This document shows, piece after piece, positions 50,490-62,308 of a stretch of DNA of 64,000 nt (position 1 is its first letter; each line of letters begins with the position of its first letter). The position numbers were made by a program, and so were the translations under genes. Source of the stretch: Dendrophyllia cribrosa (lineage: Eukaryota > Cnidaria > Anthozoa > Scleractinia > Dendrophylliidae); NCBI GenBank assembly GCA_024195265.1, contig JAJLRJ010000004.1, forward strand, positions 2,055,125 to 2,119,124, in the 5' to 3' direction. The notes under the pieces were generated by a model. It had not been told where the DNA came from. It saw only the letters and a program-made list of their open reading frames with translations, and did no database searches.

Positions 50490-52550
50490 ACATATCGCGT
50501 AACGACCATAACGCCATTGAAATTTTACGCAGACTCTGTTTATTATTACTGCAGAGGGAACTTCAATAATTTGCTGTCAGTTTGTATTTACAGATGCATA
50601 CGAGTTTTTTAAAAATCGCATGTGTAATGTTTGCTTGATGTCCATGCGGACATTTAAATCCTTTTTTCAGTTCCAGCCGGGATTTATAGGGAGTTTTTAG
50701 TGGTAATCATATTCTCAGTTAACAGACGTATATATATATATATCCTTATTCGCAATTTCGTGATGTTACCTTGAGAAAATGGCGCAGGTGTCTTTCATAC
50801 GGTAAAATAAGCAGACGAATAAAAAATTATCATGTCAATTATGCAACCGCAACTTTTCCAGGGGAAGTTCAATCTATTCAGTAAGAATTGTAATGCCAAT
50901 ATGTTTAGCTTTTGTCCTTTTTTAAGATATTATAATACAGTTTTTAAATACACAGACAGAAAAATCGTTCTGCGCCTTTACCTAGATAAATGCAATTTCG
51001 ATATTAAAATGACTTGGTTCTCCATCTGAAATTAAACTCTTCGTCGTTTTTTATACACACAGTTATTTAAAAAAAAAAACTTTCCTTTTAATTTCTTTAC
51101 TGCCCTCTTGAGGAAGTCATTTGTGAATTGATATTTGTGAATTGGCCATTGATATTATTGCACTTGAGCGTCCTGGTGAAATCCTGAAATAAGACCAGTG
51201 AAATAAAACCCGTTTCTTAATAACCTTTCTGCGGTTTTGGGATGGCATTATCTTGTTTGTTTTTTGTATTGTGCGATATTGTTTTCGATGTTAAATCGCG
51301 GACGAAATCCTAAAATTTAATCACTCAAATGAAAGCAACTGAGCATGCGCAGTACCTTTGCGGGATTCTGTTTGTTTTTTCCATGTTTTACAAAATTATG
51401 GACTATTTTTTCCTATTTTTGAACTTAACCATAGGAGTGAATGTTTAAAAAAGGCTGAGGTCAATGAAGATAACATTTAAGGCAGAGGTAATGTTATAAC
51501 ATAAGAAACTGGCTGCCGGTCAATAAAACCACAAAATAATGAACTGTTTTATAGATCATGAGTTAAGCTAGGCTACAAAACAGTCCGACGTATCTTTGCG
51601 CGAGTCCACCGGAAAAAGAAGCGGATAAGGCTTGCACGTGAGGATCATCGCTTTGCGCCTCCCCTCGCGCGTGAAGGCGTTTCGCGCTTCTCTCTGCAGT
51701 GTAGAGTTCAGTTAAGAGCGAAATCAGTTTTCAAAACTATAATTACAGTCAGAAAACTTTATGTATATAGCCTTACATGCATAAATGCTGAAAATTTGTT
51801 GCGACGATTGAGTTATCGCAAGAGAATCGCTCGCGCTTGTTTATTACTAACGTGGTCTCCATCATGCAGTGTTCATGTGCGGAGTACAAATGGCTATTCA
51901 TTGGGGAACTTTGACGTGAAGAAGCTGGCCCTTTCATTAAATGAAGGAGAATTCTTATAATGTAAGTGAGCTGATTCAAGAAAACACGATTGTCCCGGGA
52001 ATTGGGGAGCTTTTGCCTTTGAAGTCGAGTTTTTTCGTCTGTCCTCTTTCCACGCACGCAAGAAACGGTCAGTTTATCGCCTTATCAGTGATGGGCTCCT
52101 GGCCTTATTGATAGCTTGTATGAGCAAAAAATCAGGTTTGGAGCTGAACCGAAGTACGGGACTGTTTACATGATATTTCGTATCATTTTTGGCAGTAAAA
52201 TGTGCTTCTTTTCGAACATTTGGCGCTAATGCACTTGTAATGGCAACAAATTGAAATAAGTACCGTTCTATTTTAACCAGCAGATACACTCAAAGTTAAA
52301 TATCCAACCCCATGAAAGCAAATAAAAGAAAAGGTTTCTTACCAAAACAGATTTTTAAGACAGGACGCTGTAACGTTTCATCATTTTAGTTGAGCAGAAG
52401 TCTCCTTCCAAATAAGCCAATATTGATTCATTGGGTTAGGTTACTCCAGAACGCTTTACACAGTTAAAAGTTATGTCACGTTTCTAATCAATTTAACTGA
52501 GAAAGAATATGCTACTATTCCGTGCTTTCAAACACGGAGGAAGTCACGTT
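50490..52550. repeat. Tandem segmental duplication B, copy 1
   Basis: A ~2-kb unit is repeated directly at 52563-54960. Shared landmarks include ATCGCGTAACGACCATAACG, ACGGTCAGTTTATCGCC and GACAGGACGCTGTAACG variants. It contains a small ORF at 50832-51029 (see findings). Confidence 0.9.
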
Positions 52551-52562
52551 TTATTCGCTTAT

Positions 52563-52797
52563 AATATCGCGTAACGACCATAACGTCATTGAAATTTTAC
52601 GCAGACTCTGTTTATTATTACTACAGAGGGAACTTCAATAATTTGCTGTCAGTTTGTATTTACAGATGCATACGAATTTTTTTTTTAAACTCGCATGTGT
52701 AATGTTTGATTGATGTCCATGCGGACATTTAAATATTTTTTTCAGTTCTAGATTTATAGGGAGTTTTTAGTGGTAATCATATTGTCAGTTAACAAAC

Positions 52798-52833
<36 letters not shown>

Positions 52834-54960
52834 GTCTGTTAACTGACGTTATATATCTGTTATATATCCTTATTCGCAATTTCGTGATGTTACCTTGAGA
52901 AATAGGCGCAGGTGTCTTTCATACGGTAAAATAAGCAGACGAATAAAAAATTATCATGTCAATTATGGAACCGCAACTTTTCCAGGGGACGTTCAATCTA
53001 TTCAGTAAGAATTTTAATGCCATTATGTTTAGCTTTTGTCCTTTTTTAAGATATACAGTTTTTAAATACACAGACAGAAAAATCGTTCTGCGCCTTTACC
53101 TAGATACATGCAATTTCGATATTAATTTTAAGAAGAGAAATTTTGCTAGAATGACTTGGTTCTCCATCTGAAATTAAACTCTTCATCGTTTTTCATACAA
53201 GCAGTTATTTAAAAAAAACTTTCCTTTTAATTTCTTTACTGCCCTCTTGAGGAAGTAATTTGTAAATTGATATTAATCCTTTAATTTTCAATTCTAGTGG
53301 TTATTATTGCACTTGAGCCTCCTGGTAAAATCCTGAAATAAGACCGGTGAATAAAACCTGTTTCTTAATAACCTTTCTGCGGTTTTGGGATGGCATTATC
53401 TTGTTTGTTTTTTATATTGCGGGATGTTGTTTTCGATGTCAAATGCATGGCAGACAAACCTTAAAAATTCAGTACTCAAATGAAAGCAACTGAGCAGTAC
53501 CTTTGCGGGATGCTGTTTGGTTTTTCCATGTTTTACAAAATTGAATTTTGGACTATTTTTTTCTATTTTTGAACTTGACCAGAGGAGTGAATGTTTAAAA
53601 AAAAAGGCTAAAGTCAATGAAGATGACATTTAAGGCAGAGCTAATGTTAAAACATTAGAAACTGGCAGCCGGCCAATAAACCGTGCACAAATAATCAACT
53701 GTTTCATAGTTCAAGAGTACAAAACAGTCCGTAACTTTGCGCGAGTCCACCAAATAAAGAAGCGGAAAGCTGAAGTGAGGCTCGCGCGCGAGGATGGTCG
53801 CTTTGCACATTCCCTCGCGTGTAACCGCCTTTCGCGCTTCCTCCTCGAGTCTTACGGGGGGAAATCCACTGTTTTGCAGTCTAGAGTAAGTTAATAGCGA
53901 AACCAGGTTTCAAAACTATAATTACAGTCGGAAAACTTTATGTATATAGCCTTGTGGATAAATGCTGAATATCTGTTGCGACGATTGAGTTGTCGCAAGA
54001 GAATTGATTGTTCATTTCTAACGTGGTCTCCATCATGCAGTGTTCATGTGCGGAGTACAGTTGGCTAGTCTAGTCATCAGGGTTTTTCGACGTGAATAAG
54101 CTAGTCCTTACATAAAATGAAAGAGAATTGTTATAATGTAAGTGCGCTGATTCCATAAAATATGATTGTCCCGGGAATTGGGGAGCTTTTGCCTTTGCCT
54201 TTGCCTCGTCTGTCCTCTATCCACGCATGCAAGAAACGGTCAGTTTATCGCCTTATCAGCGAATGGGCTCCTGGCCTTATTGATAGCTTGAATGAGTAAA
54301 ACATCTGCTGAACCAAAGTAATGGACTGTTTACTTGATATTGATATTTCTTATCATTTTGGCAGTAAAATGCGCTTCTTTTCAAACATTTGGCGCTAATG
54401 CACTTGTAATAGCAACAAATGTACATGAATAAGTATCTATTTTAACCAGCAGATACACTCAAAGTTATAAATATCAAACCCCACGAAAGCAAATAAAAGA
54501 AATGTTCATTTACATTTACATTTACCAAAATAAGGGCAGTCCCTCTCTTCGAGGCTTATGTGCCCTGGTCGCGGTCAAGTTCTTTTAAGTTCTTAATGTG
54601 TTAGCTGACAAACCCCACTCTTAAAAGAGTTAATATTTGGGGCTGTAGCCAACATGGCGGGAAAATTGTCCCATTGTTTTATAGTTCTAGGTAGGAAGCT
54701 GTACTGTTCTCTTATACCAAAACAGATTTTCAAGGCAGGACGCTGTAACGTTTTATCCTTTTAGTTGAGCAGAAGACCCTTTTCAAAGCCAATATTTATT
54801 CATCCCAAACTCATAGTGGGATAGGTTTCTCCAGAACGCCTTTCACAGTTAAAAGTTACGTCACGTTTCTAATTAATTATTTGAACTGAGAAAGAATATG
54901 CTACTATTCCGTGCCTTTCTAACATGAAGGAAGCCACGCTTTATTTACTCATAGTTCATT
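52563..54960. repeat. Tandem segmental duplication B, copy 2
   Basis: This is the direct neighbour of copy 1, with scattered substitutions, an expanded (TA)n at about 52799-52832, a small ORF at 52956-53171 and an extra ~206-bp insertion at 54508-54713. Confidence 0.9.
54508..54713 (-). mobile_element. Short retroelement-like insertion in copy B2
   Basis: It is absent from copy B1. It begins with (CATTTA)n, the complement of an (TAAATG)n tail, as seen at 3' ends of some LINE/SINE families, followed by about 180 bp of unique sequence. A target duplication is not obvious. Confidence 0.5.
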
Positions 54961-55149
54961 TTTTTTGTGTGAAAGGTTAAACGTCAACGTACCGGTATGA
55001 GTCAATTCCAGGGGCGAAAAAAGAAGACAAATACTCCACCCTCGGGATCGTCCCCTACCAAAAGTACCACTTTTCATTTTTTTGTGTGTTTTTTTTTTCT
55101 AGTTCAGTTTTCACTGTCAATTTTTTTATATATATTGGCACTTTCCGAA

Positions 55150-56287
55150 CTTAATAATAATATATATAGATAGGCTGAGCCTAACAGCGTCGCTCTGTGA
55201 ACAAGCTTAACTAAGGTCAAACTTAGTAAGGTGAAAGGTCGGAAGCACAAGGATTAAAATTGACAAAGGCTGTTTTTGAATTTTAGCAATTCTCAAAAAC
55301 AGTATTTAATACGCGACCGTCTGCACAGTACATTTAGACCGTTCAAAAAGTTCACAAAAACAACTTTTTCTCCGTCTAGAATAACTAGTATGACTACTTT
55401 CCGAATAAAATACACTTGTTGCTTGTCAAAAATTGCCCGAGAAACCAATTTGAAAATCAAAATTGCAAAAATACACAAACATATTTGCATAAGGCGATGC
55501 GAGTGAAGATAGAACTGTACTATAAAATCAGTCTTGTTTTGTTTACATCAAATCGCTTTTCAATCTATGTAATGAATGAACAAACACATAAAAATGGACA
55601 ACACAATCTTCTTTCGAAAAAATTTATTCAAATCTCCATTAGTTTATGTTTAAAAGTAAAACGCGTACCATTTATAGGTCATCGAGTTCGAGCTGCCTTC
55701 GATGAAATTCAAGAAATCGATACAACTGAATGTATGCACGTTTTAAAATCAATTCTCCAAAACTAACAATAACACAAAGAAAAAGTCAATCACAGATTGA
55801 TATCAACATAAATTCTCATCGAAAAATGTAATCTGTTTTACCTTTAAGTCTCTCGCTTGATTGGAAATTCAAATCTCCGCTTCTGGTTCTGAAATCCGTA
55901 AAAAAGAAACATCTCCCGCGTTGATAAAAACGTAATACATGAAGTTCCTCGAAGCAATATTTTATCCCTGAAAGCTCGTCTTTTTCCACTAAAGCAGCTT
56001 CTGAGTATCCTTGTCTTGAGTAGCAAACCGCGAAATATTCAGGGAAATAACGCCTTTAATTTAACGGTTTTCTCCGCCTAGTAAATTCACAGCAAAACAT
56101 CAGTGTTTTCCCAGCTGACGTGACATTCGGCCGCGAAACCGCGCGAAAAACAAAGCCTCGCTTTGGTTTCAACATGACGTCGTACGCGCATGTTTTGCGA
56201 CGTCATACGCGCCCGCGAGCTAGTCCTGCGCGACGGCGAAGGCGGAGGGCGGCGGGCACACGCGCGCCTTCGAAACATTCCGCTAGT
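55150..56287. repeat. Dispersed repeat family D, copy 2
   Basis: This aligns with 42735-43565 and extends through a GC-rich end (CGTCATACGCGC, ACATTCCGCTAG). The complement to 33365-33735 is recognisable in its first part. No maintained ORF. Confidence 0.75.
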
Positions 56288-56302
56288 AATGTTTCGAGGT
56301 AT

Positions 56303-56633
56303 GGTATGTTCTGTGTTCTACTATTCAATATGTTACTGAAGTTTCATTGCTGTTTTTGGATAAGATTAAATTATTAAACCAAAACAATCATGACTTGCTT
56401 TTACACACACTGGCTACCTGCAATTGCTCCGAGTTCTAATTCGTTAATTAGATTTACTGTGTGTGTTGTGATTGGCCAAAGTAATTACTTTGGTTTTGGT
56501 TTTATGACCCTCGATTCACTGAAAACCAATCTATCACAATGCTGCATTATTATGGTATGTTGGTATGTTCTGTGTTCTACTATTCAATGTTACTGAAGTC
56601 TCATTGCTGTTTTTGGATAAGATTAAATTATTG
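56303..56633. repeat. 72-bp direct repeat pair
   Basis: GGTATGTTCTGTGTTCTACT... at 56303-56376 recurs at 56562-56633 with a 2-nt deletion and one transition. The ~185-bp spacer is unique. Confidence 0.85.
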
Positions 56634-57224
56634 TAGTTTTTACTGCATCTATACCACCATTGAGTTGTTAGATTTTGTACAGCATCGCTCTTTAGTCGCA
56701 ATAAACTCCTGGATCTCAACCATTCAAGGGAAATAGTGAATTGGGTTAGCAATTATTTGATACCCAGTATATCGAACAAAAACTACAGCAGTATCTAAGG
56801 CGAACAGGTTAATTTGGAAAAGAGCATTTACAAGCTTCAAAATTGGAATTTGAGACAGCAGACATTAGCTGTATTCCTGATGAACCAATTCTCACCAAAT
56901 CAAAATAAACGAAACATCACTGCATTATATATATATATATATTGTCCTGGATCCAGGTCCACAACAGTACTATACATCCACTTTCCAATTTTCCTTCTGA
57001 CAAAATTAATGAAGAGAGGTGGGGTGGGGGGAAGTAAGAGCCTGAGGGAGAGTCCCATAGCAGTTACAACCCAATACTGATCAGTACCAGTTCCCATTTA
57101 TTTTATTTAAGGAAGACATGAGACTGAGTACAAGTTAAGAAGAGACTGGGAACGAGAATGTCTCAACTTCGAATTTCGAGGCCATTGTGGGCATGCAGCA
57201 CAACCTCTCCACTTAAACCAGAAA

Positions 57225-57248
57225 TTCCCCCCCCCCCCCCCCCCCCCC
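57225..57248. repeat. Poly(C) tract
   Basis: About 24 C residues. Such tracts also occur near 29219-29247 and, as G, near 35795-35835. Confidence 0.95.
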
Positions 57249-57439
57249 GTTGCTAAGATTTTGTGGTGCACCCTCCCCTGAGCTTCGCCGAGCTTCGCGA
57301 GGTTCTGTATTTCTAATATAGGCATACAGGAAATGAAGCAATATAAAATTGAGAAACCATACCTTTAAAAACATCCACACGCTTTTTAAGGCCTTGACGG
57401 ACGAGCCAATCTGCCACAAATCCCTCGTCTTTGCCGAGA

Positions 57440-57815
57440 AATTATTGTTGAGAATCCGACATCCGACTTGTTGAGAATCCGACATCCGACTTGTTGAGAA
57501 TCCGGCATCCGACTTGTTGATAATCCGACATCCGACTTGCTGAAAATCCGAGATCCGACTTGTTGAAAATCCGACATCCGACTTGTTGAAAATTCGACAT
57601 CCGACTTGTTGAAAATGCGACATCAGGATTTTCGGCTTTTCAACAAGTCGCATGTCGGATTTTCACAAATCGGATGTCGGATTTTCATAAGTCGGATGTC
57701 GGATTTTCACAAGTCGGATGTAGGATTTCCACAAGTCGAAGGTCGGATTCTCAACAAGTCGGATGCGGATTTTTAACAAGTCGGATGTCAGATTTTCAAC
57801 AAGTCGGATGTCGGA
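57440..57815. repeat. Inverted 24-bp minisatellite
   Basis: About eight units of a 24-bp motif containing CCGACATCCGACTTGTTGA (57440-57615) are followed by about eight units of its reverse complement (57636-57815). The two arrays can form a long imperfect hairpin. Unit variants differ at one to three bases. ORFs across it are repeat artefacts. Confidence 0.92.
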
Positions 57816-58489
57816 TGGCACTTACAAGCTTCCGTAGAATACAGAGGCACGAGAGGGAACCGGGATGAACTCGTACCGGTATGAAAGACATACCGGTATC
57901 ATGTTAACCGTTATGCAAAACAGCACCAAAAGCACGTGAACAATGCATGGAGACTTCACCTGACGTCAGTAGTAAACCAATCAACATCAGTTATTTTAAA
58001 TGAGGCTACCGTTGGATGACTATAATATTCGTTTTAAAGTTGGAAGTTCTTTTTATTCGAATAATGGAATTCTTTTACGATTAATAAGTGTTATTCTCAA
58101 ATAATGAGCGGAACGCGCCAAGTATTTTGAGTGGTCTTTCTCCATGGAGAGATTCAAAGAAAATGTTGCATCTGATAATTAAGGTATCAAAAAATATATA
58201 CATATATTTTTTTAATTTCCTGCCTTTTAGACGAGAGAATACCTTATCCACAAATTGAACTTTTCTGGAACATTTGTGAAAACAGGAAGAAATAGAGCTG
58301 CGACAAATAGCATCTTGCATGTTTATGGTTTACTTTCAACTTTTAAAGCGGAGTGGGACTTGTGTGATATTATATTTAGTTAGGACTTTTCTAGCAATGA
58401 TACCGATGTCATGCGAGATACAAAATGTTGCTCGTGTTTAAAGAGACAACAATAAAATTCCTCAGATTGCTTTTTCTTAATTGCCAGTA
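57816..58489. other. Intergenic, no supported gene
   Basis: Unique AT-rich sequence. No coding or repeat feature is recognised beyond short A/T runs. Confidence 0.4.
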
Positions 58490-58683
58490 ATTGTAAATGT
58501 TCTATGTGAGTCCTAAAATTTGTTACAAAATTAATCCTAGTGATTAATTAACAAGCTATAACTGCAAGAAAGCACAGTCACTCTACCATCCCCTCGGTAT
58601 GGCCAATACCTTACGCAAGTGGACAACCATATCACTCTGGTAGTGGCAGCAATGGACACCTGTTTCGTCCTGTCTCTGATTTA

Positions 58684-59694
58684 TCAACCCTGAGTTTGTA
58701 TTGACAGCGCCATTACACGGTTACTTCGTATCATTTTAGTCAGCTGTATTTCAGGTGTCTGTTGGTTTCCTTTTGACTCTCGAGAAATCTTCAACCTAAA
58801 CTCATGACTCCCAGTCTCTCTGCAACATTTCAATAAAATATCAACCATCCGTCTCCTAAATTGTCGATTCTGCACAGCATAAACAATCGGATTTATACAC
58901 GAATTTGCTAAAATAAGGACAAGGAAAACTTCGTTTATAGTATACATAATATCTGCATCCCAAACGTACCAAACTACGTAAAGAATTAAGTTCGGAATCC
59001 AGCAGACCCCATATACTACTGTTATTGTCATAAGCATCTTAGTGATGTTTTGTCTAGCCCTCGTCACATGTGTCGATGCATGTCGTCTGAGTACAACCGC
59101 TTCACGCAGTTTCACTATTGACTTTCCGTAGAAGAATGCCATCAGACAAGATGGAAGAACGCCAATCAATGCCAACCAAACCGCATTGTACACTAAGGGG
59201 AATCCAGCACTTGGCCAATGGCTCTCACAGAATCCACGCTTCTGATTCAGATTTCTTACCCAAAACAATGGGATGTTGAACATTACTGCAACGCTCCAGC
59301 AAAAAACAACTACGATCTTCACTTTCTTGATGGTGAAACTTGATCGGTTCACAAACGGAGAGGTGACAGCGGCGAAGCGCTCGTACGCAATCACCACCAA
59401 CGTTATCGAAGAAGCCACTGCTCCAACCCAAGTAAATGTATCAGACGTAATTGTCTTACAAAGTATGGTTCCTTCCATGCTTCGGGGATGATGGTACAAC
59501 CCTTCCAGGATATGTCTTGGCGTAAATGAGATCACGATCATCAAATCAGCAATGGCCAAATTCAAAACAAGATAGTACACAGGTGTCCTGAAAGTGTTGG
59601 TTTTGAAGATCACAAGACAAACCAGGATATTCCCTGCCACTGCTATAGCTACTTATATCGAGTGGACTACTTTAGTTATTATCTTCTCCTCCAT
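58684..59694 (-). pseudogene. Second GPCR copy with nonsense codon in TM1
   Basis: About 95% identical to 41452-42462 by eye. The ATG at 59694 is intact, but codon 14 is TAA (59653-59655), where the intact copy has a leucine codon. Beyond it the frame is open for the whole receptor. Duplication spans about 58490-59813 versus 41265-42570. Initiation at a downstream ATG would lose TM1. Confidence 0.88.
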
Positions 59695-59813
59695 GGTTAA
59701 TTCCTTTCCTTTTCCTCTCGTAGGCTCAATATCCTACCTGGAAATGCAAAAAAAAAAGAAAAAAAAAAAAGGGAAACCAGTTTATCTGGATTGCGTCTTT
59801 GGTTTTAACATAG

Positions 59814-61547
59814 GTTAGTGTTTATTGTTATTGAGGTATAAACACCGTATTTCTTTTTTATAAAAGCTGGAAGCCCTCTATCAAATAAGCACTCCTCTCA
59901 ATAGATCTCTTGGATGCCTCTGGAATAAATCTCGAATATTCGTGTCCTTTGCCCCATTTTGGACAACTTACAATTATAAACAAGTATCCATCGGCTATAT
60001 ACACATTTTTAAGCAGTTCTCGATGTATTAATTCGGAACAAAAATTGTTTTATTTTAACTTTTACACATGGCAGCGAAACTTCACACATTTAAAACCAAC
60101 ATTTACATTGCTGTAGAGGTTTTCTACATGTAAGTCCTTTAAAGTCCGCATTTTCCAGGGTTTGGACCTTAGGCACTGCATGGTCAGCGGAATTACCAAC
60201 CAAAAATTAGCTGCTGATGGATGGAAGGCAGGCGTGAAAATTTGCATATTTGCCACCGTCTGCGATAACCCGTTTATTACGCTTTGTGTATTCACGAGTT
60301 AAATATGGAGTCGTTGACGACAGTGTAACCTCATTATCAGATAAGCCAGAATTAAGAAAAAATTAATGTTCTCAATACACCGTTTTCATAATTACGTCAC
60401 ATACTACAACTACCAGCATTCCTTGCGCATAGCGTGGGAGTCTCACGCGAACCTTCGCGCAAAATATGTGACCTTCGGCGGAATGTCTCTCAGACTTTCT
60501 GAAGAAGACGTGCCTTGGGCGTCATTTAAAGGAAAAGAACCAGAAGAAAAGTACTTTGTTGTTTTTTAGATAAGCTGCCTTGATTGAAAAGCCTAGTTTT
60601 CAAGATAAGTTTTACGTCTTTCACGCTTTGATGTTGTGACGCGTACGTGTTTATAGTTTCACGAATCGAAGTTTCACGAATCGTGTGGCTTATAATTTTT
60701 GACAGTTTTAATTACAATTTCACACTATATTTAGATACTGGGACGTATTAGTTTTACCTTCCCGTGACATGGTTTTCAATAAGATTTGTCGGAACTTTTA
60801 TAAAGAATTTCAAGCAATAGTAAGGTAAAAACTGCGACTGAATGCCAAAAACCTCAATTGGCCTGCACCTCTTCGGAACCTCTAATTTCATTCGACCTGG
60901 ATGAGGTGCACCTCTATTGTAGGGTCCATTGTTGTGTTGTTTGTTCTATTGTTTTCTTAGCCAATCCTGCGAGGCGTTACGAAAGGTGCAGGTCTGCACA
61001 AAAACCTAAGCTTATAATATAGGTTTCCTTCCGGCGCAATGTGTTTACAATTTCTTAAATAATGATTAACATTATTATAAACAGTATTTCACAAACCGAG
61101 GTTTTCTACAAATTAATAAGTCTACCTATTATAAAACAGCGACATACTTACATAAAATACAGCTATGATGGCAGAGAATCGTGGAGTTCAATTCAGAATT
61201 GAAAACCAAACGGAACAAGTATGCGGCTGAACAGAGCAAAAAGCTGTCCGATTTGAAAGAACTACCATGAATGCAGTCTTACAAAAATTAATACATTTGA
61301 ACATAAATAAACGTTAAAGAAATCGTTATCTGCACTCGATGTGGCTTTTCAGTCTACTTTAGCACCAACCTTTACACAAACCATGTTTTTTAAACGTTGA
61401 ATTGTTGACATCGACCATTTGCTATAAAGAACCCGCATCTTTAGACCACACATAAGCTGTTCTTTCCTCAATTAACAACGGCTTTCAGTTGAGCTGCAGA
61501 GAGAGTCTCTGTTCCAGTTCATAAATAATTTCTCCACGGAGTTCGAT
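59814..61547. other. Intergenic with one short coding relic
   Basis: At 60366-60569 an ORF contains SEEDVPWASFKGKEPEE, a motif I associate with cnidarian transposon-linked SAP-type proteins. It breaks off directly afterwards. The rest has a partial inverted copy of the intron repeat at 30640-30800 (near 60930-60960) and no gene. Confidence 0.4.
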
Positions 61548-61783
61548 TGAATTTCACAAAATCAACAAAAGAAAAGGTCATTTCAGTATGGATCTTTTCG
61601 GGCACGGAAATGGTTGCTTAGAAATGAAACACACAAAAGGCCTTTTGCTGGTATATTTGATCTTTGATTACTGGTAGGTCTTGTCTTTAAAGTATTATCT
61701 TCGTTTGCCAGATTATTATGACAATATATTTTCTTACCAGTAGCATTTGATACAGTAATTTTACATGCGCACGTACCGTAAGA

Positions 61784-61826
<43 letters not shown>

Positions 61827-62308
61827 CCATTAGATAGCTTGTCTTATTTTATGTATTCATCTTTATTAGAAGCGTTTATGTTCAAAATTTCGATCCATTC
61901 AAGCTGAAAACAGCCGCAACAGCCGAAATAATTAAAAGCAGCTATATTTAATACTGTGGGATGTAAGTTTTTAATTCAGTAGTTTTAAATTCAGAAGCGA
62001 AAGTTTCAGATTCAGAAGCGAAATTGAAAGTGAAATTCAGAAGCGAAATTGTACAGCTTTCCAAATATAATTAAGTCAAAATTTTGCTTTGACATCGTTT
62101 TAGTATAGAACGATACGGCACCAAAGCCGGGTTTTTACATTGAGCTGCATCTGTTCGTTTCTCTGACAAAAATGCTGACTGAGATGCTGCTAAAAGCTAA
62201 TGAAATGCAAGTATAACAAAAAGTTAAACCAACTTGTTTTTCGATCCAATTGTCAGTGCAAGGGTTTTCAAACCGACAAAGCCGTAATCTAATATTTTCT
62301 TCCTACAA
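61548..62308. repeat. Segmental duplication A, second copy (LINE-free)
   Basis: This corresponds to 46345-46680 plus 50020-50450. It carries its own (AAT)n at about 61787-61823 and preserves the pre-insertion site of the LINE near 61850 (TTATGTATTCATC). Confidence 0.88.

Noticed and set aside
57440..57815. CRISPR array
   Set aside because: Units are contiguous without unique spacers, the arrays are inverted relative to each other, and the setting is eukaryotic.
57213..57868. ORFs spanning the 24-bp minisatellite as repeat proteins
   Set aside because: A 24-bp unit keeps any frame open by chance. There is no start context, and neighbouring poly(C) runs are included in the frame.
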